A stretch of 64,000 bases of DNA from Panopea generosa. Lineage: Eukaryota; Mollusca; Bivalvia; Adapedonta; Hiatellidae. Of this stretch, positions 11,200 to 22,414 are shown piece by piece; within the stretch, counting starts at the first letter, position 1, and every line of letters starts with the position of its first letter. The translations under genes were made by a program, and so were the position numbers. The DNA lies in assembly GCA_029582155.1 (NCBI GenBank), contig CM055903.1:42919769-42983768 (forward strand), read 5' to 3'. The notes beneath the pieces were generated by a model. That model searched no databases and was not told the DNA's origin. It saw only the letters and a program-made list of their open reading frames with translations.

Positions 11200-12655
11200 T
11201 TACTATAAAAGAAATTAGGAAATCAATTAAGTTAGTAGGTACAAAAAAATGTTGCTCTTTTTAAAAACATAATAAATTATACGAATATTTTCAAGGAAAG
11301 ACTAAACATATTAGATAAGCTTTAGGCATTTTTATTCAATTATATCCTCTATAAACAACATTTCCCCAAATCATGATCTAAGGGAGTTGTTATCCCAGTT
11401 TATAAAAAAGGAAGAATCTAATGACCCCGCCAACTATAGAGAGATTGCACTAGTATGTCGTTTCGCCAAATTATCCACTGTTGTTATAAATGGAAGATTA
11501 AAAAAAGACATAAGGCAAAGAGATCGTTACAGATGACCGATTTGATTTTGAAGGCAAATTATAGCACTGTAGATGCGATATATATTTAAAATTATTTTAT
11601 ATATATTTATAGAAATTCTCCTTGGTCGAAATTAATAAGAGCAGGTATAAATGGTGCTTTTCAAAGCTATTCGGTCGTTGTATGATGATGTAAACGTGTG
11701 TATTCTGATCAGATGTTTACAACTGTGAAGTGGGATTGTTACAATTGGAAATAATTTCGCCATTTTTTTATTTTCATTGTTCGTTTATGATATTGAATTT
11801 TTATTGAACGTGATCAGAATACGAGCCTGACTTTAAATTAACCTTTTATTTGTATATTACTGAAATAGCAAGCAGACTTCAAATGTTATTAAATAATCTA
11901 GAAGACTATTGCACCAAATTAAAAATTAAAGTAAAAAACAACAAAGGTAATTGTACTCAGAAAAGGAAGAACAATTAATAAAAATGATGTTTTCAATATA
12001 ATGGGGAAGCATTTGAAAGAGTTCCTAGTTTTAATTATTTAGGAGTGTCTCTACAAGTGAAGATTCATTTTAAAATGCTACTTAAACGTTGACGGGGAAA
12101 GTTTTGAAAGATATTGGTTCTTTGTTAATATCACACAAATGTTAGACGTATTGATACATATTATGTTGATTTAATTTGATGCTTATGTAGCTTCTATATT
12201 AAACTATTCGTATGAAATATGGGGCTTTGATAGGACGAATAATATAGAACGGCTACACAGGACATAAAATATGGGGTTTTGATAGGACAAATAATATAGA
12301 ACGGCTACACAGGACATAAAATATGGGGTTTCGATAGGACGAATAATATAGAACGGCTACACAGGACATAAAATATGCAGTTTTGATAGGACGAATATTA
12401 TAGAACGGCTACACAGGACATAAAATGACTACTTCATGTTCAAATGTCAACAAGTAGTTCACTATTGTATAGTGAGTTAGGTAGTTACCCATTGTATATA
12501 GTAAGACAAATAAGAATAATTACATACATTTGTATTTCCTTGGGTTGTGTTCTGCTAAAACATAGTAATTATATATTGTCTAATGTATTAACTACGCTTA
12601 TAATAAATTGTGATAAAGATCCAGCTATAATAAAATTGGGCCTCTAATGTTTTAA
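11200..12655 (+). mobile_element. decayed non-LTR retrotransposon (reverse transcriptase remains)
   Basis: Fragments in shifting plus-strand frames match the order of a non-LTR reverse transcriptase: DPANYREIALVCRFAKL near 11420-11470, FERVPSFNYLGVSL near 12015-12055, YEIWGFDRTNNIERLH near 12210-12255, and SELGSYPLYIVRQIRII near 12470-12525. Frameshifts and stops make it dead. The YEIWG segment has been amplified into a 52-bp tandem repeat. The element lies antisense in an intron of the kringle/EGF gene. The clade is not assigned. Confidence 0.75.
12218..12426 (+). repeat. 52-bp tandem repeat inside the dead LINE, 4 copies
   Basis: The segment with TTTGATAGGACGAATAATAT and AGAACGGCTACACAGGAC recurs every 52 bp (for example at 12245 and 12297). 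Since 52 is not a multiple of three, the expansion disrupts the retrotransposon frame. The copies are nearly identical, so the amplification is younger than the decay around it. Confidence 0.9.
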
Positions 12656-13061
12656 AAAAGTGATGGTTTCATGAAGTTTGGTTGTTTACTTCATCAGTAA
12701 AAATAGACATATTTATACAATTCCTACGGAAAAGGTTGTCGATATATGTATATATACATACTGATTAGGAATTGTAATATGTAGATAAGCTGCTCCGCTT
12801 ACAGAACTAATTGTAAAATTTCGATTTTATCGTACATAGTCGCTAGCCTTCCTTTTAGGTCGCATATAGTTTTAAAATGATCTCAAAACAAATGCTTAAC
12901 AAGCCAGAGTATAGGTTATATGCTATTGTACTCAACTGATTTAAATTTTGAACAATGAGTTTGCTCGTTCATAACTGCAAATATGGATATTATCATTATA
13001 CTTTTAGATATCATTGAGGCGTCGTGCCCGGTTTCACCCTACATATACTGAACGTAACAAT

Positions 13062-13264
13062 TAACCCGCCACTTTTATATTTCCAGTATCTATGAATAGC
13101 AGTGTCGATATATTGAGAAGTGTAATCAAAATTTTTTGTTGTTTTATTTTATAAAGCATTATTGTTGTTTTTTTTATCCAAGTCAAAATTTCAATGAAAT
13201 TGCGTTTATAATGTTTGAGAAAATTCATGAAATGTCCGTTACATAAATGTCAGGTGGCGGGTTA
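13062..13264. mobile_element. possible MITE of about 200 bp
   Basis: TTAACCCGCCAC at the left is mirrored by GTGGCGGGTTA at the right, giving a short terminal inverted repeat with a possible TA target duplication. The inner AT-rich DNA encodes nothing. Only one copy is seen. Confidence 0.35.
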
Positions 13265-13714
13265 GCTGTTCCGGTCCTTATAAAACTTTAGATTTTCCTC
13301 AACGGTTTTTTATTGAATACTGTTACCTCACTTAAATTGATTATGTCGCATGATATATTTACCAATAAATGCATATGTGTTATGAATGTACATATGTAAT
13401 TGTCTTTGGTTAAGCAATTTTGTTGGGAAGAATTCAATTTAAAAGTATGTTTTCTAAAACTACGTGAAACGGACCCCTTGACTCTGAGTGGCACAAAATA
13501 TAATTTATAGATAAAGTAAGTGATGCTTGTTACTCAACCATTTTTCTCAGGCACGTATTGGCTATCAGAAATTAGTAAATGTACCAACAGGTCTGAATTT
13601 GAACAACTATGCTTAATAAAAACTAACCGATTACCGAGTTTAATCAATATTATGTAATCTGCATTGCTTTAGTTGATTCATCAAATATTTTTAGCATACC
13701 GCACGATTGTATAC

Positions 13715-13809
13715 CATTCCAAAACGCCATGCATCACATGTTTCGCCGTCAGCGGCAGTATTCCATGTTCCGAAGTACACATCAACATCCTCAAGCACAC
13801 AGTTAGTTT
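13715..13809 (-). CDS. kringle/EGF receptor-like gene, exon: first half of kringle 2
   Basis: The acceptor TTAAATTCTAACAG precedes a 95-nt exon that ends at an AATG|GTATAC donor. Entered in phase 1 from the EGF exon it reads ETNCVLEDVDVYFGTW and NTAADGETCDAWRFGM. The spacing is that of a kringle N-terminal half: Cys to Tyr 8 residues, Y-x-G, then T-x-x-x-G-x-x-C-x-x-W. It leaves phase 0 and the next exon at 9746 continues the domain. Splice sites, phase and residue spacing all agree, which makes chance unlikely despite the small size. Confidence 0.8.
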
Positions 13810-14272
13810 CTGTTAGAATTTAAAAGAATTAAAAATGATCAGTTTGATTAAACATCGCTATTTCTAACTTTATTTCTATAAAACATTATAAAGGACAACA
13901 CAGCATTTTTACTATACTTATATTGTAATTATTTAGGATTTATTCGTTTGCATTTCTAGATTGTAAATGTCTACTACCTCATGTTCAGGCGTATACATAA
14001 CTACATGTAATAATACACATCGCATATCATGTTTTAAAACAAATATATCAAAGTAAATGTAGGCTACCGTAGGCAGAGAACATGCATGAAAACGATGTTT
14101 TATAGGGAAAGCAAATAAATCTATATTTAAAGGGCAGAGCGAAGCTTGTGTAACCTATTTTGATCATTTAAAACTGTATATTACGGTGTTCAACGATACA
14201 ACGCTGACGTTACCGACATCTCACCATGAAAATGTAGATGGCCTGCTTGGCATATGAACTAATTGTGTGGAT

Positions 14273-14337
14273 AAAGTGCACATCCTTTTGGAATAAATTA
14301 CACATCCTTTTGGAATAAAGTACACATCCTTTTGCAA
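14273..14337. repeat. 22-bp tandem repeat, 3 copies
   Basis: ACACATCCTTTTGGAATAAA occurs three times in a row with minor changes (AAGTGC or AATTAC junctions). Confidence 0.8.
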
Positions 14338-14414
14338 TACGCTTTGGATCTGTATATACAAGTCGTATGATGCAGTTGTCATACCTGTCTCCAGTCGAGG
14401 CCGGGAAACATTAC

Positions 14415-14445
<31 letters not shown>

Positions 14446-14812
14446 CTCGGTTACATCATAACAAGTTATAACTGCGTTTATTTGTGTAAATAATGAGGAT
14501 TTTATTGGCCACCATAATATCCAATTCAGACGAAAAAAATCAGTATGTATACATTCCGGTTATATTATAGTCCACCTGTTATCAGTTAATCAATGGTTTA
14601 AGCGGTGCCCTGTGGCTTTGTTGTTGTTATTGTTGTAGTGATTTTTTCTTGTTGTATCGTCTGAGAATAGAGCAAGTTTGTATTAAAAATATACTCCAAG
14701 TAAAATTAAATGAACTTTTATTTTGTTGATAAAGTTTTGCAAAGATTCAAAATAAAAGACAGAATAGACTGCCGTATTAGAATTACTTAGAGATTGTATT
14801 CCCTATTCTCAG

Positions 14813-14904
14813 TTCAGTGAACAAACCAATGAAAACTGGTGGCCCCGGACCGACAATGAGAGATGGGCTAAAGATCAACGCGTATGCCATTACGCAGCTT
14901 ACCT
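14813..14904 (+). CDS. candidate exon on the opposite strand, unrecognised
   Basis: Flanked by an acceptor-like TATTCCCTATTCTCAG and a consensus donor (ACCT|GTAAGG), this 92-nt stretch reads EQTNENWWPRTDNERWAKDQ then RVCHYAAYL in phase 0. It is rich in Trp, Asn, Asp and Arg, unlike noise in AT-rich DNA. I do not recognise the family. It lies in an intron of, and antisense to, the kringle/EGF gene. It could belong to a nested gene, be a captured exon, or be a remnant. No neighbouring exon was found. Confidence 0.35.
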
Positions 14905-15089
14905 GTAAGGATTTTGTCTTCGAAGAAGTTGTGTCAAGGAAGTGGCCGAACAAAGAAAGCCATAAATTGGAAATCGCATTACAATACAGAAATAGTTGTC
15001 TTTTTATCAAACAGCTGACGGCATACTTATCAGTATAAACAAAGAGACCAGGCGTTGTTTTTGAAATCAACTATTTATACTTAAACGTA

Positions 15090-17765
15090 CTCCGGATAAA
15101 AGAAGATGACTTTTGTCGCATTTTTTCTCCAGTTCAGCCAGGAGAACACTATTCTGTTCATATTTTGGTTATTACTATTACACGTCTGTTACAATTAGAC
15201 TTTTCTCTGTATAAAATAAGCTTACCGAGCCACGAAGCATCCTTCTGGATAAATTCCGGTTACATTATTACACGTTTGTTAGAACAAGACTTCTCTGTGT
15301 ATAATAGACGATCACCGTCGCAACATTTTTTCTAGCCAAGCCAAGAGATCATCCTTCAGTACATACTCCGGTTACATTATAACACGTGTTTTACAACTAG
15401 ACAGCTCTGTGTATAAATGACGATTATCTTTGTCACATATTTCTCCAGCCCATCCAGGACAACATCCGGTTACATTATAACACGTGTTTTACAACTAGAT
15501 ATCTCTGTGTATAAATGGCGATTACCTTTGTCACATTTTTCTCCAGCCCATCCAGGACAACATCCGGTTCCATTATAACACGTGTTTTACAACTAGATAT
15601 CTCTGTGTATAAATGACGATTACCTTTGTCTCATTTTTCTCCAGCCCATCCAGGAGAACATCCTTCTGGACACATTCCAGTTACATTATAACACGTGTTT
15701 TACAACTAGACCTCTCTGTGTATAAATAACGATTATGTTTGTCTCATCTTTCTCCAGCCCATCCAGGACAACATCCTTCTGGATACATTCCGTTTACATT
15801 ATTACACGTCTGTTTCAACAAGACCTCTCTGTGTATAATAGATGATTACCTTCCTCACATTTTTCTAGTCCATCCAGGCGAATATCATTCTGGACACGTT
15901 TCGGTAAAATTATAACGTGTCTGTTACAACAAGACTCTCTTTGTTTAAAAGAAGGTTACCCTCGTCATATTTTTTATCCAGCCCAATCATGTAATTATTC
16001 TTCTAGACACATTCAGTCACATTATTACACATATGTTGCACCTAGACTTCTTTGTGTATGAAAAAATAAAACGATTACCTTTGTCCCACTTTTTCCAGCC
16101 AAGCCATGAAAACATCAATCTGGACACATTCCAGTTACATTATTACACATATGTTATAACTAGACTTCTCGATGTATAAAATAAGCTCACCTTCGTTACA
16201 TTTTTCTCTAGCCCAGCCAGAAGAACAACCTTCTTGACACATTCCAGTTACATTATTCCACGTATGTGATAACTTAACTAGACTTCTCTGTGAATATAAA
16301 AAGAAACTTACCTTTGTCACGTTTTCCTCCAGCCCAGCCAGAAGAACATCCTTCTTGACACATCATTCCAGTCACATAATTACACGTATGTAATGACTAC
16401 ACTTCTCTGTGAATACAAGAAGCTTACCTTCGTCACATTTTTCTCCAGCCCAGCCAAAGGAACAACCTTCTTGACACATTCCAGTTACATTATTACACGT
16501 AATACTATGTTATAACTAAACTTCTCGGTGAATAAAATAAGCTTACCTTTGTCACATTTTTCTCCAGCCAAGCCAGAAGAACAATCTTCTTGACACATTC
16601 CAGTTACATTATTACACTATATGATAAATTACACTATATGATAACTATACTTCTTTGTTAATAAAAGAAGCTTACTTTCGTCACAATTTTCTCTAGCCTA
16701 GCAAGAAGAACATCCTTCTTGACACATTCCAGTTACATTATTCCATGTATGTTATAACTAGACTTCTCTGTGAATAAAAGAAGCTTGCCTTTTTGTCTCA
16801 CATTTCTCCAGCCCATCTAGGAGAACATAAATCTGGACACATTCCGTTTTCATTATTACACGTCTGTTACAACTAGACCTCTATGTGTATAAAAGATGAT
16901 AACCTTCCTCACATTTTTCTCCAGCGAATATCATTCTGGACACGTTTTGGTTAAATTATAACATGTCTGTTACAACAAGACTCTCTTTAAAAGAAGGTTA
17001 CCCTCGTCTTATCTTTATCCAGCCTAGTCAAGAAATAATTCTTCTAGACACATTCAGTTATATTATTACACGTATGTTACACCTACACTTCTTTGTGAAT
17101 AAAAGAAGCTTACTTTCGTCACATTTTCTCAAATCCAGCAAAACAATAAACTTATTGGCATATTCCAGTTACATTATTCCACGTACGTGATAACCAGACT
17201 TCTCGGTGAATAAAAGAAGCTTACCTTCATAACATTTTTCTCTAGCCCAGCAAGAGGAAAGGCCTTCTTGACACATTCCCGTCACATTATTACCCGTATG
17301 TTATACCAAGACTTCTCTGTGAATAAAAGAAGCTTACCTTTGTCACATTTTTCTCAAACCAAGCTATACAATAAACTAATTGACACATTCCAGTTACATT
17401 ATTCCACGTATGTGATAACTAGACTTCTCTGTGAATAAAAGAAGCTTACATTCGTTACATTTTTCTCCAGCCCAGCAAGAGGAACAGCCTTCTTGACACA
17501 TTCCCGTCACATTATTACACGTTTGTTATAACAAGATTTCTCTGTGAATAAAAGAAGCTCACTTTTGTCTCAATTTTCTCCAGCCCAGCCAAAGGAACAG
17601 CCTTCTTGACACATTCCAGTTACATTATTACACGTAATACAATGGTATAACTAAACTTCTGTGTGAATAAAAAAGCTCATTTTTCCCTAGCCAAGCCAGA
17701 AGAACAACCTTCTTGACATATTCCAGTTACATTATTACACGTAATACTATGTTATAACTTGACTT
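15090..17765 (-). repeat. tandem array of EGF half-exons, about 24 units of about 115 bp
   Basis: On the minus strand each unit contains the 3' half of an EGF-like exon (TCNNVTGMC, then EGCSSGWAGEKCD), its donor (GGTAAGC or GGTGAGC) and about 55 bases of intron-like DNA (CTTCTTTTATTCACAGAGAA, TCTAGTTATAACATACG). The homology to the intact exon at 17789-17926 starts abruptly at ACGTGTAATAATG, so units lack the 5' half. In the joining sequence the EGF frame meets TAA and TAG, so no unit can be spliced in as an extra EGF repeat. Units drift in length (about 100-125 bp) and some are badly decayed. The array fills most of the intron between the EGF and kringle 2 exons. Confidence 0.9.
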
Positions 17766-17788
17766 CTCTGTGAATAAAAGAAGCTCAC

Positions 17789-17926
17789 CTCCGTCACATT
17801 TTTCTCCAGCCCAGCCAGAAGAACATCCTTCTAGACACATTCCATTTACATTATTACACGTCTGTTTACACATGTAGCATCCATGCTGACATCGTTTTCC
17901 AAAGTAGTACATCGGGCAATGATATT
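17789..17926 (-). CDS. kringle/EGF receptor-like gene, exon: 8-cysteine EGF-like domain
   Basis: The exon starts in phase 1 after an AAG acceptor (weak polypyrimidine tract) and ends in phase 1 at a GGAG|GTGAGC donor. It reads YHCPMYYFGKRCQHGCYMC, then KQTCNNVNGMCLEGC and SSGWAGEKCDG. Eight cysteines with the G-x-C and G-W-x-G-x-x-C spacing fit a laminin-type or MEGF-type EGF repeat. Both neighbouring exons, kringle 1 second half upstream and kringle 2 first half downstream, fit its phase. This is evidently the parent of the half-exon array that follows it. All cysteines are intact. Confidence 0.75.
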
Positions 17927-18011
17927 CTTAAACATATATTGCACAATCTAAACTACGAACTAAATATTTGAACTCGATGATAGAACTGCAATAACATAAG
18001 AATTCTCGGGA

Positions 18012-18013
<2 letters not shown>

Positions 18014-18043
<30 letters not shown>
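18014..18043 (+). repeat. poly-G run of 30
   Basis: Thirty consecutive G residues, an isolated GC tract in AT-rich intron DNA. The exact length may be unreliable because homopolymers are often misread. Confidence 0.9.
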
Positions 18044-18046
<3 letters not shown>

Positions 18047-18144
18047 AAATAAAGGTGAATGAGTAACAGAAACTTTGATTAAATAGACGATTAAATTTAA
18101 TTTACGTGTTTTTGTTGAACTATTCATCATAAGCATTCTCAGAA

Positions 18145-18279
18145 ATACGTATTATGTTGAATCAAACATGTTTCACGTATTATGTTCAATCAAACATGTT
18201 TCACGGATAATGTTAAATCAAACATGTTTCACGTAATATGTTAAACCAAACATGTTTCACGGGTTATGTTAAATCATAT
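18145..18279 (+). repeat. 28-bp tandem repeat, left part, about 5 copies
   Basis: The unit TATGTTAAATCAAACATGTT plus TCACGTAT repeats every 28 bp. The same unit resumes in the same orientation at 20243 after the foldback element, so the two blocks look like one array split by an insertion. Confidence 0.9.
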
Positions 18280-20239
18280 GGAAGGGTATCACCGCCATAA
18301 CTCTTAGTCTGAAATCTGTCGTTTGTTTTTTGTGCAATGGGTGTAAATGTTTCTTTCTTCTTAGTTATTTGTGGAAAATGAAAAATTTCACCTTTGTAAC
18401 TTTGCTATTTGTCTATCTGACTATATCCTATCATTGTAAAAGTTACATACGTCTTGTCTCTTTGTGTCAGATTAAACATTACTTGCTGTGTAAAATTTAT
18501 TTTTAGAATTTGATGTTTGTTTCGATATGTGTTTCGGCTGCAGTCAGTCACGTATCTTTTTTTATGCCAATGTTCTATCCCTTTGTAATGAGTGTAGGGA
18601 ATGTTTTTGGACAGGGTATCAGACTGTTTCGACTGTGCTGCCGCTGAACGTCATCATTGTAATAAATCACAACTTCCCTTTATAACGTTCAGTTACAGAC
18701 AGGTCCCCTGTAAACAACCCAAGAAGTTGCGAATGGAAATATTTGCTGTAAACAATCATCAGAATTCGCGACTCTAAATGCAGCCTTACTTTAGGTCAGC
18801 TACCACCATTGAGAGGATCTCTCTGATTGGCTGAATAAAGTATAGATATGTTCAGGGCAAATATTTTTATAGAAAGCTTATTACTGGTTGGATGAAAATG
18901 TCAAACTGTCACTTGATCACAATAAAATATATATTATGTCTGTGTGACAGACGAAAATTCATTTTATTAAGGAAACTGTATGAAAAGTAAAATTGGTGAA
19001 ATTTATTTTTTTTATGCTAAAAGTGGGGGTACCAAACTTCAGGGGGCAAAAAGTGGTAAATAGTGGTACTTTTGAATCTAGGATAGTACTTTAATATGAT
19101 GTAGGACTTTTCAGTGCACGAATGTAAGTGTGAGGTTTCTTTTAGGTCAGCCACCACCATTGCGTTTTCCATGGACTTACATTATAACGTTTGACCTAAT
19201 GTTCACTATTTCTAGCATTCGCGGACAAACAGTTTAGTTTAAACTTATTTATTTTACTTCGATTGTGAAACAAGTTATTACAACTTAACAATCACGCTCG
19301 AAGTATTCATGATTCGAACCAGTACTAAGCATATGCTGAAAAGTGTCTTGCTCGAGAACACCACACAAAGTCGTAGCAGAGGACAGAACCCACGATTCTC
19401 CGATCATGAGTTCGATGCTCTACCACTTGACCACGCGCTCCACCAAAATGTCCTTCATCATAGTAAAGTACTATCCTAGACTCAAATTAATATGTCCCCA
19501 AAACGGGGTCAAAATTATCACTGTCTAACACTTTTTGCCACCTTAAGTTGGATACCCCAACTTTCAGCATGAAAAAAGTAAATTTCACCAATTTTACTTT
19601 CCACTCAGTTTCCTTGATAAAATGAATTTAGTCAGTCACAGAACATAATTCTTTTATTGACACAAACATAATAAACTTATATTTTATTGTGATCATTTGC
19701 CAGTTTGACATTTTCATCCAACCAAAATTAAGCTTACTATAAAAATATATGCTCTGAACATCCCCTATACTTTTTTCAGTCGATCAGAGAGATCCTTTCA
19801 ATGCAGGTAGCTGACCATATGTTCCATATGACTAACGATGAAAACAAAGCAACACCGATTCTACTAGGGACCAGTCGTTATTCTTTTATATATTTTTAGC
19901 GGCACCTGTCTTCATAATAGACAATGCAAACTGTGTATTTCGCATTGTTACATATGCCTAAGTGCATTGTACAACATGCTTACTGCATAGTTATACGTTT
20001 GCACAATTCGATCCTTTTGAAACATTTTTCACGTGATTATGCTGAACTCAATATATTATGACAGGAAGTATGTAACTTTTACAATGATAGGATATAGTAA
20101 GATAGACAAATTGCAAAGTTACAAAGGTGAAATGTTTCATTTCCCACAAAGAACTAAGAAGAAAGAAACATTTACACCCATTGCACAAAGAACAAACGAC
20201 AAATTTCAGACTAAGAGTTATGGCGGTGATACCCTTTCA
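18280..20239. mobile_element. 2-kb foldback element with long inverted arms
   Basis: The outer ends are inverted copies: GAAGGGTATCACCGCCATAA at 18281 mirrors the right end at 20239, and about 175-185 bp match at roughly 90% by eye (18281-18455 against 20056-20239). A second inverted block pairs about 18785-19100 with 19440-19815. Between these blocks the arms do not align, and the centre holds a family D SINE. No transposase frame is visible. It sits inside a 28-bp tandem array. It is probably a non-autonomous DNA transposon with very long terminal inverted repeats; superfamily unknown. Confidence 0.8.
19250..19440 (-). mobile_element. SINE family D inside the foldback element
   Basis: Read on the minus strand: tRNA-like head GCGTGGTCAAGTGGTAGAGC, then GTGTGGTGTTCTCGAGCAAG and a tail with TTCGAGCGTGA and ATCGAAGTAAAATAA. 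The same blocks occur in the same order at 61135-61325 (+), which fixes the family and length at about 190 bp. It lies in the loop of the foldback element. Confidence 0.8.
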
Positions 20240-20242
20240 TAA

Positions 20243-20335
20243 AATCAAACATGTTTCACGGTTTATGTTAATTCAAACATGTTTCACGGATTATGTTAAA
20301 GCAAACATGTTTCACGTATTATGTTAAATCAATAA
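20243..20335 (+). repeat. 28-bp tandem repeat, right part, about 3 copies
   Basis: Continuation of the array at 18145-18279 on the far side of the foldback element, same unit and orientation (ATCAAACATGTTTCACGG). Confidence 0.9.
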
Positions 20336-22290
20336 CGGTATCACGATTATGATTTACTGTTCCGTTAAAAACTGAAGTAATATTATTTCCTATTGTTTCC
20401 TATAGAAATAGTCTAAGAATTTAATTTGCAATACATACAGCATTGTCATTACAAGAGTGGTGCAGGTTACATAAGGGCTGTATAAATTGTCAGTTACATA
20501 TGGTGTACAATATATTTCAGTAATCTTTACTGCTTTGCATCAATATTTTCTTGTAACAATTTGTCAAGAAACTCTTGTTCAAAAAAAGTTAAGAAGTGTT
20601 TAATAATTAACATATATATTTGTTTTTCATTTTTGATATCGATTTGATTGCTGAATTACGAAATCCGAAAACTTTGAAAGTGAAATAATGAATGAATGAA
20701 TGGTGTTTTACAGCACGTCGACACATAAATAGGTCATTTTGTGCGCGCATAAATTGAAATAAAATTTGATATTCATAGTATAATGTGTCATAATGAAATT
20801 TTTTATTAACATGTTTTGCATATCATTGAATGGAAATGTAAGTCTTTGAATGTTGGACGGTAACGAAGCGAAAAATAATGAATAAATTTGGATGTATTCT
20901 AAGGTCAATTGGATGAAAGGAACAGCGCAGGCGCTTGATTATTCTACGGAAGTTACCATGAAAAGAAGAAAACGCGTATTCAAAATAAAAGACTTAATGA
21001 ATTGACATGCTTTTAACTAATGAGAATTTGTCAAAATTTGGTATATACACATTTGAATAGAAAAGCACTTTAAGAATGAAAGAGTATATACCTTGTGCAA
21101 TTATTAGCATATAAAATGAATTGCACTTTATTTTAATGTTTTGAAGTACGAACATATCATCTGAAATTATGTTAAAAATTGTGTTAAAATACATGTTTTT
21201 ATAGAAATATAAAGGCTCGCCAAATCTAACAAATTACTCAAAAGACGCATTGATTTTACAGTCTGAAACGCTGTATATTTAATAAAGGTTTGTCTACAGA
21301 ATGACTCGTAACAAAATTTAAGCTGTTTGTTATCTGTGGCCATATGTTAAAATGTTACATCCGACATGATTCACAATATATTTTGATTGTTTGATAAGTT
21401 ACATGTATGAAATATAAGTAAAAGTGGAATTAGACTAATAAAAAGTATTCCTGTTACGTATATTCATTTTGGTGGTGACCTGGAATGCAAAGCTTGATCA
21501 CGCGGACATAAACGGTGTTATACGATTGACATTATGTCCAACTGATTATAGTTTCTATTTTTTTTTATATTTTATTCAATAATTTTGTGTGTATATATTA
21601 ACATATATGTCCTTATACACAGTTACGCCCTTTTTTCACGGTAACATGATTCTTACGCTGATAAAAGGGCCTATATAATTTGGTTTTGGATTTTTTCAAA
21701 ATTGTTCAATAAGACATCGCTGGTGTTAAAAAAGTGAATTTTTATACGATTTCAACATGTATTTATTTGAGGATTTCTTTTTTAAAAAATCTCTAGGTGT
21801 CTCTGCATCCTCTTTAAAAAATACAACCTGGTCAACCTACCAGTAATTGTGCATTTTTATGTAGGTATACATTCCTGCTATAAAAATTGATATGTGGAAT
21901 TTTTTTTTTACCACGGAAATCCTAAACCTTATTTTATACAGAACAAAAAACAAAATTCAACTATGTAGTGAGATCTTATACAGAACATAACTTAATTATA
22001 CATTGTTACATATGTAATATATAGGCTGCGCATAAGAAATTTTATTTACATAGCAGGAATGTTTTTAGTTTAACTACATCGTATAACCATACGTATCGTA
22101 CAGTATTTCCTTTAGTTATGTTATTTATAAGTTACCTTGAACTACATTCCACCTTGCTTTTATATTATTAGATTTTTCCAAGTGGTACATAAAGGTTGAA
22201 AACAAATTTAATATTTCTATAACTTTTTACTTTTTCATTAAACACTGAATTTATATGAATAAATATTGTTTGTATGATTACCGTGATTAC
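20336..22290 (-). other. intron DNA of the kringle/EGF gene
   Basis: AT-rich intron between kringle 1 and the EGF exon. The only structure noted is a separated inverted repeat, ACATTCCTGCTAT near 21868 against ATAGCAGGAATG near 22051. Open frames at 20708-21194 show no domain. Confidence 0.45.
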
Positions 22291-22414
22291 TATAAGGACA
22301 TTGCTCAATATCGCAGTCATCGATATCGATAACACCTCGCCCCTTGTCAACAATGCAATACGTTGTGTTGTATGCACTATAATTGCGGCAGTAGTTATGA
22401 TCTTTTCCTGTTGG
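22291..22414 (-). CDS. kringle/EGF receptor-like gene, exon: second half of kringle 1
   Basis: Bounded by an ATTATTATAG acceptor and a GTAATC donor; 124 nt, phase 0 in and phase 1 out, exactly as in kringle 2's second exon. It reads GKDHNYCRNYSAYNTTYC, then VIDIDDCDIEQCPY. N-Y-C-R-N and D-x-C-D-I-x-x-C are kringle hallmarks, and cysteines 3 to 6 are present. The usual Trp before cysteine 4 is Tyr here (T-Y-C). It follows the exon at 24584-24681 and splices to the EGF exon at 17926. Confidence 0.75.

Noticed and set aside
14783-15070. 95-residue minus-strand frame
   Set aside because: No domain; its sequence overlaps the better-supported plus-strand candidate exon at 14813-14904.
15090-17765. 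The EGF array as a run of working EGF exons
   Set aside because: Units lack the 5' half of the exon, and in the EGF frame the joining sequence contains TAA and TAG with no in-frame acceptor.
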